Source: JAUIIK01 sp041390865 | GTDB taxonomy: Bacteria; Chloroflexota; Chloroflexia; Thermomicrobiales; CFX8 | Assembly: GCA_041390865.1 (NCBI GenBank) | Contig: JAWKPC010000015.1 | Span: forward strand, 1-64,000 | Length of the DNA: 64,000 nucleotides | Direction of reading: 5' to 3' | Shown: positions 1 to 8,847 of the stretch, piece by piece | Layout of the letters: each line of letters starts with the position of its first letter | Position numbering within the stretch: the stretch's first letter is position 1 | Notes under the pieces: model-generated | The model's database searches: none | The model's input: only the letters and a program-made list of their open reading frames with translations | What the model was told of the DNA's origin: nothing | Position numbers and translations under genes: made by a program

Positions 1-1818
1 ATCGAGATACCTGAGAGCAGCGGGCTCTGCGCCGGTAGCGGCAACTGGACGGTCCGCGTCGACGCATCCCGGGAAATTCTGGCCGAAGCAGTCGACCGTT
101 ACAACGGAATGCAGATCGCCGGAGGAGATCTGCGGCAAGGCTGGATCTTCGGCGGGCTACCCCGGGACCGGTACGGTTCCACCGAGGTCGCCAGCCGCCT
201 CCTGCTCCACAACCCGACCGGCAACACACTACAGACGACGGTGCGCCTGGTCACGAGCTCGGACCAGACGACGAGCGAGATCACGATCGGATTAGGGCCT
301 GGCCAGACGGTCATTGAACCGCTCCCCGTTTTCGGCGCAACTACGGTCGTGGTCCGAGTTACCGAAGAAGCAGAGATTTCGGCGGGTCTCTACGGCATCG
401 TCGACGGCAACCGCTATCGAATACCGCCGCTGGAGATGATCGGGACCTATTCCATAGAACTATCAGCAGATTCAACCCACGATGCGGGCCTCTGGCTGAC
501 GATGTTCAACCCGTCGCCGGACGCTGCAACGGCAACGATCGATAGCGGCACAGGCACTGACCAGCTCAGCATCTGCGGCCTGTGCGCTGAAATGGCCCTG
601 GTTCCGGCCGGGGAGGACAGGCAGCTCGTAACCGTATCCGGAGATGTCGGCGTCACTGCCGTCGTGTACGAAGAGCGGACCGGGGAACTCCACTACGATA
701 TCGGCCTTCCTCTCCTCGCGGCGCCGCTGACGCTGTTCGACCGAACCTGGCTCGTCTTGCTGGTCACTGCCGCAGCAGGCGTCCTCCTCGCCCCAGGTCT
801 CTACCAGCTCGCCCTAGCATCCGGAGTTCGACCAGCCAATTCGTTCACTGCCGTCGCGGTCGTGATGATGCTGGCGCCGTTTTCGACCTACGCCGTGCGC
901 TTCTACACCGACCTCGTGGCGGCAACGATGCTCGTTTGGGGACTCGTGCTCTGGGAGCGGGGGTCGAAATCGAATCGCGCGCTGGCTGGAGCGGCGGTAA
1001 TCGCCGTCGCCCTGCCGATCCTGCATGGACGGCTCATCCTGCTGGCTGCGGGACTCTTCGGGTTGGCCGCCTTCACGGCCTTCCAGACGAACAGGGATCG
1101 ATTGAGGAATATCGATCGACGGCGGATGGTTCCGGCCGCCGCGATTCTCGGACTTCTTGTCACGATCGTCGTCGGCGTCGTCTTGTCCCAGTTCGCTGTC
1201 GCACTCGGTTCACGAGGGATCGGAACATTCTTCCGTTTGACCTGGGTGCTGCCGAACACCTTCGGCATGGTGCTCGACCGGGGCTCCGGAGTCCTGCCGT
1301 TCGCCCCCTGGCTCGCCTTCGCTCTTGCCGTGCCACGCCCGCTGCATCGGACCCAACGGGCAGCCCTGGCACTGGCGATCGCCTACTACGCGTTGCTGGC
1401 GCTTCGCGCCGGAGGATGGCAGACGTGGGGATCGCCGATTCGTTATCTCTTGCCGGTCGTGCCGTTGGTCGCCGCGCTGGCGATTCCCGGGATGATCCGC
1501 GTCTGGCGATCACATGATGTCTGGGGAAGGGCAATCGTCGTCGCCGTCCTCGGCTGGAGCGCTGCGGTGTCGGCTCTGCTTCACTGGCTGCCGCTCGCCG
1601 GTTACATCGACCGCACGACACCCGGAAACGATTACCTGATGGATCAGGCGCTCGACTGGCTTCCGATTCCGTCGCCGTTCGCCGCGATGCCAACGATCGA
1701 GGCTCTCCCCGGTCCAACCTGGGGAGAGCCTGTCGGAATCGCTATTCTCGTCCTCTTCGCGGTCGCAGGAACCTGGACGGTGTGGGGGCTGGTGAGGGAA
1801 CAGGGAGCAAGGTCGTAG
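1..1818 (+). CDS. Polytopic membrane protein with large N-terminal extracytoplasmic part, 5' partial
   Basis: The frame is open from base 1, so the gene starts outside the window. An ATG at 109 is internal and the codons before it read on without a stop. The first 240 or so visible residues are polar, beta-rich and contain Cys pairs, which suggests an extracytoplasmic domain. From about residue 245 there follow roughly nine hydrophobic segments. A motif near FYTDL in a membrane loop recalls GT-C type glycosyltransferases, but the usual catalytic Asp/Glu of the first loop would lie upstream and cannot be seen. The function is therefore not assigned. It is convergent with the proW gene, and the last codons (GGGAACAGGGA) can pair with the CCCTCTGTTCCC stretch beyond the stop. 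Confidence 0.6.
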   Translation: MEIPESSGLCAGSGNWTVRVDASREILAEAVDRYNGMQIAGGDLRQGWIFGGLPRDRYGSTEVASRLLLHNPTGNTLQTTVRLVTSSDQTTSEITIGLGPGQTVIEPLPVFGATTVVVRVTEEAEISAGLYGIVDGNRYRIPPLEMIGTYSIELSADSTHDAGLWLTMFNPSPDAATATIDSGTGTDQLSICGLCAEMALVPAGEDRQLVTVSGDVGVTAVVYEERTGELHYDIGLPLLAAPLTLFDRTWLVLLVTAAAGVLLAPGLYQLALASGVRPANSFTAVAVVMMLAPFSTYAVRFYTDLVAATMLVWGLVLWERGSKSNRALAGAAVIAVALPILHGRLILLAAGLFGLAAFTAFQTNRDRLRNIDRRRMVPAAAILGLLVTIVVGVVLSQFAVALGSRGIGTFFRLTWVLPNTFGMVLDRGSGVLPFAPWLAFALAVPRPLHRTQRAALALAIAYYALLALRAGGWQTWGSPIRYLLPVVPLVAALAIPGMIRVWRSHDVWGRAIVVAVLGWSAAVSALLHWLPLAGYIDRTTPGNDYLMDQALDWLPIPSPFAAMPTIEALPGPTWGEPVGIAILVLFAVAGTWTVWGLVREQGARS

Positions 1819-1891
1819 TTTGTCGTGAGTAGGATGTCGACGATCCCGAAAACAGTTCGGCGTCTTCCCTATTCCCTCTGTTCCCTTCCCC

Positions 1892-2902
1892 CTACTGGAT
1901 GCTTTCCTCGTAGCGGTGGGCGAAGCCCTGGGTGATGCGGTCGATGATGATCGCCAGCGCGACGATACTCAGACCGGCTTCGGCGCCGCGGCCGGTGTCG
2001 AGGCGATTCAACGCCAGAACGACTTCCAGCCCCAGGCCGCCGGCGCCGACCAGTGCGGCGATCACGACCATGGCAAGGGCCATCATCGTCGTCTGGTTGA
2101 TTCCAGCCATGATCGCCGGCAAGGCCAGCGGCATCTCGACGTCGCGCAGAATCTGGCCGCGCGTCGCTCCGTACGACTCGGCAGCCTCGACGGCAGACGG
2201 CGATACGCCCTTGATGCCCAGCGTCGTCAGCCGGATCAGTGGCGGTACGGCATAGACGATAGTCGCGATGACTGCCGGCACCTTCCCGAGTCCGAAGAAG
2301 AACATTGCCGGCAGGAGATAGACGAATGCGGGCATCGTCTGCATACCATCGAGAATCGGACGCAAGATCGCGTCGAACCGCGCGCTCTGGGCGGCCAGGA
2401 TCCCGATAGGCAGGCCGATTGCGAGAGACAGCAGCACGGATGCGATGATGATCGCGAGCGTGATCATGCCGAGCTCCCAGTATCCGAAGGTACCGATCAA
2501 CGTCATCAGCAAGACCAGCGTGACGGTCGTTAGCTTGCTGCGGCTGCTAACCCAGCCAAGGACGCCAACGGTGATAAGGAATACCTGCCAGGGAATTCCG
2601 ACCAGAAAGTTCTCGATCGGCAGGAGCACCCGCTGGAGGATGAACGTCGTGATGCCGTCGAAGAAGGAATTGAACTCGGTCGTCATCCAGTCGATCGCGC
2701 TGTTCGTCCAGCTCGCGAGCGGGATATTCGTGTCCAGTCCGAACACTTCCGTCGGGAACTGCGTCTCGCCGGTCACACGGGTCGAGATCCACAGTAGACC
2801 GAAGCCGATCAGCGCCCAGACAAGCCAGGGGACGTTGCGGATGCGCTCTGCAATATCGATATTGCCGGTATCTGCCGTATCGCGAAATGGTTCGCTTACC
2901 AT
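1892..2902 (-). CDS. proW: Glycine betaine/proline ABC transporter permease
   Basis: This is the inner-membrane permease of an osmoprotectant importer. It moves glycine betaine or a related quaternary amine delivered by the binding protein, using ATP hydrolysis by the ProV subunit. The protein has 336 residues with an N-terminal membrane anchor, a long loop, then the five to six helices of the BPD_transp_1 domain. The EAA loop is visible (EAAESYGATRGQIL, about residue 235), as is the conserved LPxxMAGINQ stretch after it. It starts 3 bases after the proV stop, so the two are translationally coupled. It is the last gene of a proX-proV-proW operon on the minus strand. Family assignment is secure; substrate specificity is inferred from the family. 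Confidence 0.92.
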   Translation of the reverse strand: MVSEPFRDTADTGNIDIAERIRNVPWLVWALIGFGLLWISTRVTGETQFPTEVFGLDTNIPLASWTNSAIDWMTTEFNSFFDGITTFILQRVLLPIENFLVGIPWQVFLITVGVLGWVSSRSKLTTVTLVLLMTLIGTFGYWELGMITLAIIIASVLLSLAIGLPIGILAAQSARFDAILRPILDGMQTMPAFVYLLPAMFFFGLGKVPAVIATIVYAVPPLIRLTTLGIKGVSPSAVEAAESYGATRGQILRDVEMPLALPAIMAGINQTTMMALAMVVIAALVGAGGLGLEVVLALNRLDTGRGAEAGLSIVALAIIIDRITQGFAHRYEESIQ

Positions 2903-2905
2903 CTG

Positions 2906-4219
2906 CTAATCTCCAATCGCTGTTCTGGTCTGGCTGGCTCCGAGTTCATCTTCTACTCCGTCTGGCTGAACGTGCCCGTTGCCGTTGACTGATGCTTCGC
3001 TGCTTGAATCGTCCAGAATGACGTCTTCTTCGAGGTCGCGCGCCAGCGTCTGGAGCAGATCGAGCCGGCGAACTGCGCCGACGAGCTCATTGTCCTTCCC
3101 GACGATTGGCACCGGATGGTCGGATTGGACGGCCATCGGCACGATGTCTTCGAGTCTCGTTCCCGGCGATGCCGAAGGAGCGGGCTTGACGTGGTCCGCA
3201 ACGGTCCCGTCAGGGCGTTTCGCGATTGCCCACCAGCTCAGAACCCCGTCAAGCCGGTTGTCGTCGCCAACGACGAAGGCCGAATGGAGGTTGCGGCGGT
3301 TGAAGAATTCCGTCGCTTCGACGACTGATGCCGAGGCCGCAATCGTCGCGATATCCTCTTCCATCAGCTGGTCCGCCGTCATGAAGCGAGCCGGCGAAGC
3401 GCCTTCGACGAAGCGTTCGACGTAATCATCGGCCGGCTCGGTAACAAGCTCGGCGGGCGTGGCGATCTGGATGATCTCGCCGTCACGCATGATCGCGATG
3501 CGGTCGCCGAGCTTGAGGGCCTCATCGAGATCGTGCGTGACGAAGATGGTCGTAATCGCCTCTTCGGCCCGGAGGGTCGCAAACTCATCCTGCATGTCGC
3601 GCCGGATCAGCGGGTCAAGGCCGCTGAACGGTTCATCCATCAGCAGAATGCGCGGGTTATGGGCCAGCGCGCGAGCCAGGCCGACACGCTGCTGCATGCC
3701 GCCACTGAGCGAACCGGGGCGGGACTCTTCCCAACCGCTGAGACCGACCTGATCGATCGCCGCCAGGACGGCTTTTCGCCGTTCCGCTTCCTTGATCCCT
3801 CGGGTCTTGAGGCCGTACTCCACGTTCTCGTAGACGGTCTTGTGCGGCAGCAGGCCATAGTGCTGGAAGACCATCGCGAGCTTCGTGCGCCGAACCTCGC
3901 GCAGCTGCTGCTTGTTCGCGGCGGCGACATCCTCGTCGTCGACGATGATCTGCCCGGTCGTCGGCTCGACCAGCCGGATCAGACATCGAGCGAGCGTCGA
4001 TTTGCCGCTACCCGACAAGCCCATGATGACGAAGAACTCGCCGCGGTGAACGTCGAACGAGGCGTCACGAACACCGACGACGGCCCCGGTGGTATCCCGG
4101 ATCTCTTCCTTGGACACCCCGTCGTTAACGAGCTTGACCGCTTCTTGAACCGCCTCGGGATCCCCGTAGATCTTGTTCAGGTTGCGAACCGACAGGATCA
4201 CGTCCCGTTGATCGTCCAT
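2906..4219 (-). CDS. proV: Glycine betaine ABC transporter ATP-binding protein with CBS domains
   Basis: Cytoplasmic ATPase subunit of the osmoprotectant importer, 437 residues. Walker A (GLSGSGKST, about residues 67-75), the signature LSGGMQQR, Walker B (ILLMDEPFSGLDP) and the switch His (FVTHD) are all present, so the ATPase should be active. The N-terminal 45 residues carry the family-specific insert typical of ProV/OpuAA. The C-terminal 150 residues form a CBS pair, which in OpuA senses ionic strength. The start is chosen at 4219 because GGGGAAAGG lies 6-8 bases before it on the minus strand. It sits downstream of a strong hairpin that follows proX, so it is probably expressed by partial read-through of that terminator. 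Confidence 0.94.
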   Translation of the reverse strand: MDDQRDVILSVRNLNKIYGDPEAVQEAVKLVNDGVSKEEIRDTTGAVVGVRDASFDVHRGEFFVIMGLSGSGKSTLARCLIRLVEPTTGQIIVDDEDVAAANKQQLREVRRTKLAMVFQHYGLLPHKTVYENVEYGLKTRGIKEAERRKAVLAAIDQVGLSGWEESRPGSLSGGMQQRVGLARALAHNPRILLMDEPFSGLDPLIRRDMQDEFATLRAEEAITTIFVTHDLDEALKLGDRIAIMRDGEIIQIATPAELVTEPADDYVERFVEGASPARFMTADQLMEEDIATIAASASVVEATEFFNRRNLHSAFVVGDDNRLDGVLSWWAIAKRPDGTVADHVKPAPSASPGTRLEDIVPMAVQSDHPVPIVGKDNELVGAVRRLDLLQTLARDLEEDVILDDSSSEASVNGNGHVQPDGVEDELGASQTRTAIGD

Positions 4220-4243
4220 CCGGATACCTTTCCCCTCTTCCCA

Positions 4244-4287
4244 TAAAAACGTTTCGTCAGAGGGCCCGTCGGGACGGGCCCTCTGAC
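4244..4287 (-). terminator. Intrinsic terminator/attenuator between proX and proV
   Basis: A perfect 15-bp inverted repeat (arms 4256-4270 and 4273-4287, two-base spacer) lies just after the proX stop. On the minus strand it is followed by GAAACGTTTTTATGG, a short U-run. This is the form of a Rho-independent terminator placed inside an operon. Such hairpins after the binding-protein gene of ABC operons commonly let the binding protein be made in excess over the membrane complex. The effect here is inferred. Confidence 0.8.
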
Positions 4288-4317
4288 ATGTCGTACCTGA
4301 TCCGCGAACCGATCCCG

Positions 4318-5523
4318 CTATTCGCCGGGGATGGATTCCTGGTCGAGGTCGGCCTGCACCTTTTCAGCGATGTCGGCCGGCACCCAGTCCTTCCACTCCG
4401 GATTGTTCTTCAGGAACCAGATCGCAGCCAGCTCGTGCTCCTGGATGTCGTTGTCATTCATATAGAGCAGGAATTCATTGTTCTGCTCCATCGTCGTCGT
4501 ATAGCTATCGATGAAGTTCAGCAGTTCTTCCGGTGCTTCATCGGCAAACTCGGCGTTCGCCGACTTGTTGACGGCGACGGACGGGTAGGCGCAACCAGCT
4601 TCGCCGGTCGGATTACCCTCTTCGTCCTGGATCGCTTCCCAGCACTCGTCGGTGTATTCCGGCTCTTCGATCATCGTCAGGTCGACGACGGCGAAGACCC
4701 AGGTCGGGGCCCAGTAGTAGCCGAGCCACGGTTCGCCGTTCTCGTAGGCGCTCACCAGCGATGTCGCCAGCGCTGCTCCGGAGCCCGGCTGGAAGCGGTT
4801 GTACGAGTCGTTCAGGCCGTAGAACTCGAACTTACTCTCGTTCACCCGCTGGCATTCCCAGCCGGCGATGCAGTCGTAGAAACGGCCCTTGTCCGGATCC
4901 TCGGGATCCTCGAAGACATCGGTGTATTCGGGAAGATCGTCGACGCTCTGAAGATCCGGGGTCATCGGTTCGATGCCGCGCTCCTCATCGCCCTCGATCA
5001 TATACGTCGGAACCCACCAGCCCTGAATCGAATTCGGGTAGTTGGGTCCGTAGTCGATGATCGTTCCGGCTTCGACTTCCGGCTCGAACTGCGGCTGCTG
5101 GTCGACCCAGATCTCCATCGAGACGTCAATGTCGCGATTGACGAGCCCCTGGAAAAGAGTGATCGTCTCGCCGGCGACCGAGTCCGTCTCGATGCCCCAG
5201 CCGTGTTCGATAACGTACTGCGCGACACGGTTGTGGACGATCGCACTATCCCAGCCGTAGTCGCCGAAGGTGATCGTGCCGTCGTAGGCTACGTCACCGG
5301 AATCGCCATCTTCGCCTTCGTCGCCGGTGTCACCGGTATCGCCACTGTCCGTTGTTTCGGTTGCAGTCGCTTCAGAGCCGGTATCACCGGTATCGTCATC
5401 ATCGTCATCGCCGCAGGCTACCAGGGCGATGGACAGTGCCATCAGCACTGACATAAATATCAGGAATCTGCGCCATGAAAACACGTCAGATATCCAATCC
5501 TTTCGTTTGCTGCCTTGCATCAA
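4318..5523 (-). CDS. proX: Glycine betaine-binding lipoprotein of ABC importer
   Basis: Extracytoplasmic substrate-binding lipoprotein that captures glycine betaine or a related compound for the ProVW complex. The N-terminus has basic residues (SWRR), a hydrophobic core and the lipobox LVAC, so the mature protein begins with a diacylated Cys. The Cys is followed by about 40 residues very rich in Asp, Thr and Gly, a flexible tether, before the OpuAC domain. Several Trp residues (for example GWGIE, WVDQQP, QGWWVP) fit the aromatic cage used to bind quaternary amines. The ATGATG at 5523 is used here. A GTG at the VFSWRR codon, preceded by AAAGGA, is an alternative start giving a more typical signal peptide. 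First gene of the operon. Confidence 0.9.
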   Translation of the reverse strand: MMQGSKRKDWISDVFSWRRFLIFMSVLMALSIALVACGDDDDDDTGDTGSEATATETTDSGDTGDTGDEGEDGDSGDVAYDGTITFGDYGWDSAIVHNRVAQYVIEHGWGIETDSVAGETITLFQGLVNRDIDVSMEIWVDQQPQFEPEVEAGTIIDYGPNYPNSIQGWWVPTYMIEGDEERGIEPMTPDLQSVDDLPEYTDVFEDPEDPDKGRFYDCIAGWECQRVNESKFEFYGLNDSYNRFQPGSGAALATSLVSAYENGEPWLGYYWAPTWVFAVVDLTMIEEPEYTDECWEAIQDEEGNPTGEAGCAYPSVAVNKSANAEFADEAPEELLNFIDSYTTTMEQNNEFLLYMNDNDIQEHELAAIWFLKNNPEWKDWVPADIAEKVQADLDQESIPGE

Positions 5524-6027
5524 ATTTCTTGCAGGCCAAATCCAGGCTGCACCAACGGCAACGACAGTAAGACGTCTACGGACGAGTGGGACAGGTACGA
5601 GAACTCAGGACTTAGCCTTTGTGGAATCCTGGTTTACCGGCCAGCAATCGACGGACAGGTTCTAACTGCGATCAACCGACGCATGGTCCTGGAATTGTCA
5701 ACTATGCGGGGGTAACTAAGGACGGCGCGCAAAGCGCGCGATCATGAGGCGGTGACCAGTTGGTTTGTCCCCCGACGCGTTATCTGAACCGATGCCCGGA
5801 GAACTGAATCGCCCGCACCGGTAGCTACCGCCCATACTCGGTCACGGCCCTGTATCACCCTATCACTTGGGGGATACTTCACCAAATGTACCCGAACGCC
5901 AACGCGACTGGGGCAGAACCGGGTACAGATGTGGATACAATCGCCCGATTCGCGCCTCACTGCGCGCACGATAATTCAACGGGGTCGAGAGCATCGTCCG
6001 TACAGCCAGGCCATCGAACTCCGGCCC
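5524..6027. other. Intergenic region upstream of proX, no gene seen
   Basis: About 500 bp between proX (read leftward) and the stop of the arginase-family gene. It must hold the proX promoter. A TTGACA hexamer lies on the minus strand at 5696-5701, but no good -10 partner was found at 16-18 bases. A short GC-rich hairpin (GCGCGC, AAA loop, GCGCGC) lies near 5724-5738. I recognise no riboswitch or RNA gene, and the short ORFs here have no convincing start site. Confidence 0.4.
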
Positions 6028-7074
6028 CTATCGGGCGTCCGATTCCGACGCGATCACTCCAGCCATCGCGTACAGAAACGCGTACATCATGACCCAGTGC
6101 AGTTTCATGGCGTCGAATGGCATCGCCATGAACGCGATCCCGCCGAAGCGCTCTCGCCCGGCCAGCTTCCCGACGGTGTAGCAACCCCAGCACAATTCTT
6201 CGGGATGGAGGCCAAGCGGCTCGTCGCCGAAGTCCTGACTGACGCTCATATCCAGCACATCCGGATCCACGGCCAGCCAGACCTTTGCCGCGCCATCGAC
6301 GTTCGGGGCGATCACGGACTCGATCCACTCTTCATATCCCGTCCGCCGGGCACGATACGTCTCCCAGAAGGTGTGGATGTTCTCGCGCTTTGCGCCCTTG
6401 GCGATGAACCGGTCGAAGACGCCCTTGTCGTTGCGCGGGCCGCGCAGTCCGATGTGGGTGTAGCGAGCCGGATCGACGTTCTCCAGATCGAGGATGCGGC
6501 GCGCCCAGGTGCCTCCCCAGCGAGGAAGGTAGGGTGGATCGTCTTCGATCTCGCCTTCAAGGTTGTCGTGGTGGGCGTCGAAGTTCACGACCGCGACCGG
6601 TCCACCCGCTTCGAGTCCGACGCCCTTGAGGACGCCGTAGGTCGAGGGACCGGAGTTGCCGCCAATCGTGAAGGGCATCGCTCCGGACTGGATGATTTCC
6701 CGGACTCGCTGGACGGTGTTGTCGAAGGTCGTGGCGTGATCGTTGCTGATCTCGACGTCGCCGCAATCGACGAGCTTCAAATGCTCGAAGACGTCGACGT
6801 CCATTTCCGGCAGGAAGCCGCCGTACTTGACCGAGTTGGTCCGGAAGGTCTGGGGAGTCAGGTTCGTGCCGAAATAGGACGCCCCCGCCGCGCCGATTCT
6901 CGAATCCGGCACCGGCGCCTGCCAGGGCACGCCCAGGAACCCGATATCCGCGCCCTGGACGTCCTCAATCGTCTCCGCCTTCGGAGCTCCGAAGAGCGTC
7001 GGCACGCTGCCGTAAAACCGGGGCAGCTTCAGTTCGAGAACCGGATCAGACGGTTTGCGTGGTTGTTCAGTCAT
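6028..7074 (-). CDS. Arginase/agmatinase-family ureohydrolase-like protein with altered metal site
   Basis: A 348-residue member of the ureohydrolase fold, which hydrolyses guanidino compounds to urea at a binuclear Mn centre. The start at 7074 (MTEQPRK) is chosen because AGAGGGAC lies just upstream; the frame is open further but has no better site. The core motif DAHHD (residues 166-170) and a DxD motif (VDPDVLD) are present. The usual GGDHS motif, whose His is the first Mn ligand, is replaced by GGNSGPS (about 138-144), and the Pro of the last motif is Met. The protein may thus bind one metal, or use another substrate or none. It stands alone between divergent neighbours, so context gives no substrate. 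Confidence 0.75.
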   Translation of the reverse strand: MTEQPRKPSDPVLELKLPRFYGSVPTLFGAPKAETIEDVQGADIGFLGVPWQAPVPDSRIGAAGASYFGTNLTPQTFRTNSVKYGGFLPEMDVDVFEHLKLVDCGDVEISNDHATTFDNTVQRVREIIQSGAMPFTIGGNSGPSTYGVLKGVGLEAGGPVAVVNFDAHHDNLEGEIEDDPPYLPRWGGTWARRILDLENVDPARYTHIGLRGPRNDKGVFDRFIAKGAKRENIHTFWETYRARRTGYEEWIESVIAPNVDGAAKVWLAVDPDVLDMSVSQDFGDEPLGLHPEELCWGCYTVGKLAGRERFGGIAFMAMPFDAMKLHWVMMYAFLYAMAGVIASESDAR

Positions 7075-7279
7075 GGATCTGTCCCTCTTCAGATTCACCA
7101 AGACACGGTCAGGGTTCAATAGAGCTGTCGCTGACTTCTCCAGGCATCCTAGCAAACCCCTAACCGGCACTCAGGGAATTCACAGACGGATCATCTATAA
7201 TCTGTACGTACACCCGCCGTCGAGGAGATCGCAACTGGGACGAGTCTCTCGAGGTCGGGCGCTATATGGGGGACAAACC

Positions 7280-8499
7280 ATGAACGTACGTCGTCGACGT
7301 ATCCTCTACGCTTCCATCACCGCTCTGGTTCTATCCGCGACACTTCTGGTATCGGTTGCAGCTGACTGGGATCTCACCGCTGGAGACAGCGCCAGGGTCG
7401 CCTATACCGGTGGGGACGGCGTCATTCTCCGGACGCAACCGGGCGGCGAGATCATCGACTATTTGCCCGAGGGCTACCCCCTCACAATCCAGGATGGCTA
7501 CTACGCCAGCGACGGCAGCTACTGGTACTCGGTCTCGGTCGATCTCGCCTGGGGCTGGTCGGAGGGCTGGGTCCTTGCCGATTACGTTGCCGGGGATTCC
7601 GGGGTAAGCACATTCATCTATGAAGGCGACGCCGCCGCGGCGAGGTTCCGGCGATCATCAACACCGGCGGAGGTCCGCTCAATATGCGGGCAAATCCCTG
7701 GTCCGGCTCAGAGATCCTCACCTCGATCCCCGACGGAACATGGGTCGAAGTGCTGGCACCATCCGTTCTTGATGCCGCGGGCGTCGCCTGGTCGGAGGTC
7801 CGTTACGCGGGAATGATCGGGTACGCAGCATCGGACTACGTCGGCTACAAGTCCTTCGGAACGGCTCCAGCAGGCTCCGGTCTCTGGATCGGTGCGTTGT
7901 CGATCGTCCGCGGCACCGGCGGCGACGGTGTCTACCTGCGGGACGATGTCTACGGCGCGACACTGGTCATTCTTCCGGAGGGCGCGGTCGGGGATGTTCT
8001 CGACGGACCGCTCTACGACATCGACGGGCTACCCTGGTGGATGGTCGCGACCGATTACGGCACGGGTTGGGTCCACGGCGGTTACCTGGCAGCCACGACC
8101 TGGGCAGAGCTTGCCGCCGGAGGGGGAGCCGGCCAGAGCCTAGCCAACGTCGCCATGGACTACATCAACACCCCCTACGTCTGGGGCGGCGTCACGCCGA
8201 ACGGCTTTGATTGCTCCGGATTCACCTACTATCTGATGACGTCTATCCTCGGCTATGACTTCTCGCGAGTCATCGAGACACAGATGGAGAGCGGCTACTG
8301 GGTCTCGTCCGATGAACTGCAGCCAGGCGACCTGATCTTCTTCCAGAATACCTACACATGGGGGCTATCGCATGTCGGCATCTACATCGGCAACGGCCAG
8401 ATGATCAGTGCCAGCGGCGAGCACATGGCGGTCGGCGTTAACGATCTCAATGATCCCTACTGGAGCGCCCGATACCTGACCGCCCGCCGGGTGCTGTAA
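7280..8499 (+). pseudogene. Secreted SH3b-NlpC/P60 cell-wall hydrolase, interrupted by one frameshift
   Basis: The gene begins at ATG 7280 with a signal peptide (RRRR, then a hydrophobic core to about residue 27). A bacterial SH3-like repeat follows, then a second and third repeat, and an NlpC/P60 domain at the C-terminus. The catalytic Cys lies in FDCSGF and the His in SHVGIY. NlpC/P60 enzymes cleave D-Glu-diaminopimelate bonds in peptidoglycan stem peptides. The first part is read to about 7630 and the rest continues one frame over, where EVPAIINTGGG resumes the SH3 pattern. One missing base in GCCGCCGCGGCGAGG near 7635-7650 explains the break. Sequence error is as likely as real inactivation. 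No partner genes are nearby. Confidence 0.75.
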
Positions 8500-8612
8500 C
8501 GATCGAGTCCGATAGCCCAGGCAAGGGGTCGTGGATGGGGAGGGGACGAGCAGGGTGGTTACCACCACATTCGTAGGCATTCAGTTTGGTACTGATGAGA
8601 CCCCGAGCATGC

Positions 8613-8772
8613 ATCATTCCGGGCGTGTCGAAGAATCCGACCCGGGAGGCTGAGCGTCTGGATGGCAACGATTCGACTTCCAGTCGCCACTGGAGCGTGA
8701 CAGACGATCTTCCAGGCGCGTCAGTTCCGCGTTCATCGCGATCGGGGTTCATGGACATGCCCGGAATGACAT
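8613..8772. repeat. Inverted-repeat element, MITE-like, about 160 bp
   Basis: The segment starts with ATCATTCCGGGCGTGTC (8613-8629) and ends with the reverse complement of GTCATTCCGGGCATGTC (8756-8772). The 17-base arms match at 15 positions. A smaller hairpin (CCAGT/CTGG around CGC) lies inside near 8683-8696. It occupies a convergent intergenic gap. No clear target-site duplication is visible, so it could be a mobile miniature element or a bidirectional structured repeat. Confidence 0.45.
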
Positions 8773-8847
8773 AATGTCTGTTCCTGGACAACGATGGATC
8801 TGCATTGCTGTCCAGGCGAGAACCCGGAGCGATTCGTTACACGTTCG

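Noticed and set aside
5724..5738. GCGCGC-AAA-GCGCGC hairpin as a terminator or riboswitch part
   Set aside because: It is too short, has no U-run, and no conserved riboswitch core is visible around it.
5929..7122. Plus-strand 397-codon ORF opposite the arginase-family gene
   Set aside because: It has Arg/Asp/Val-rich shadow composition; the minus frame has clear ureohydrolase motifs and a ribosome site.
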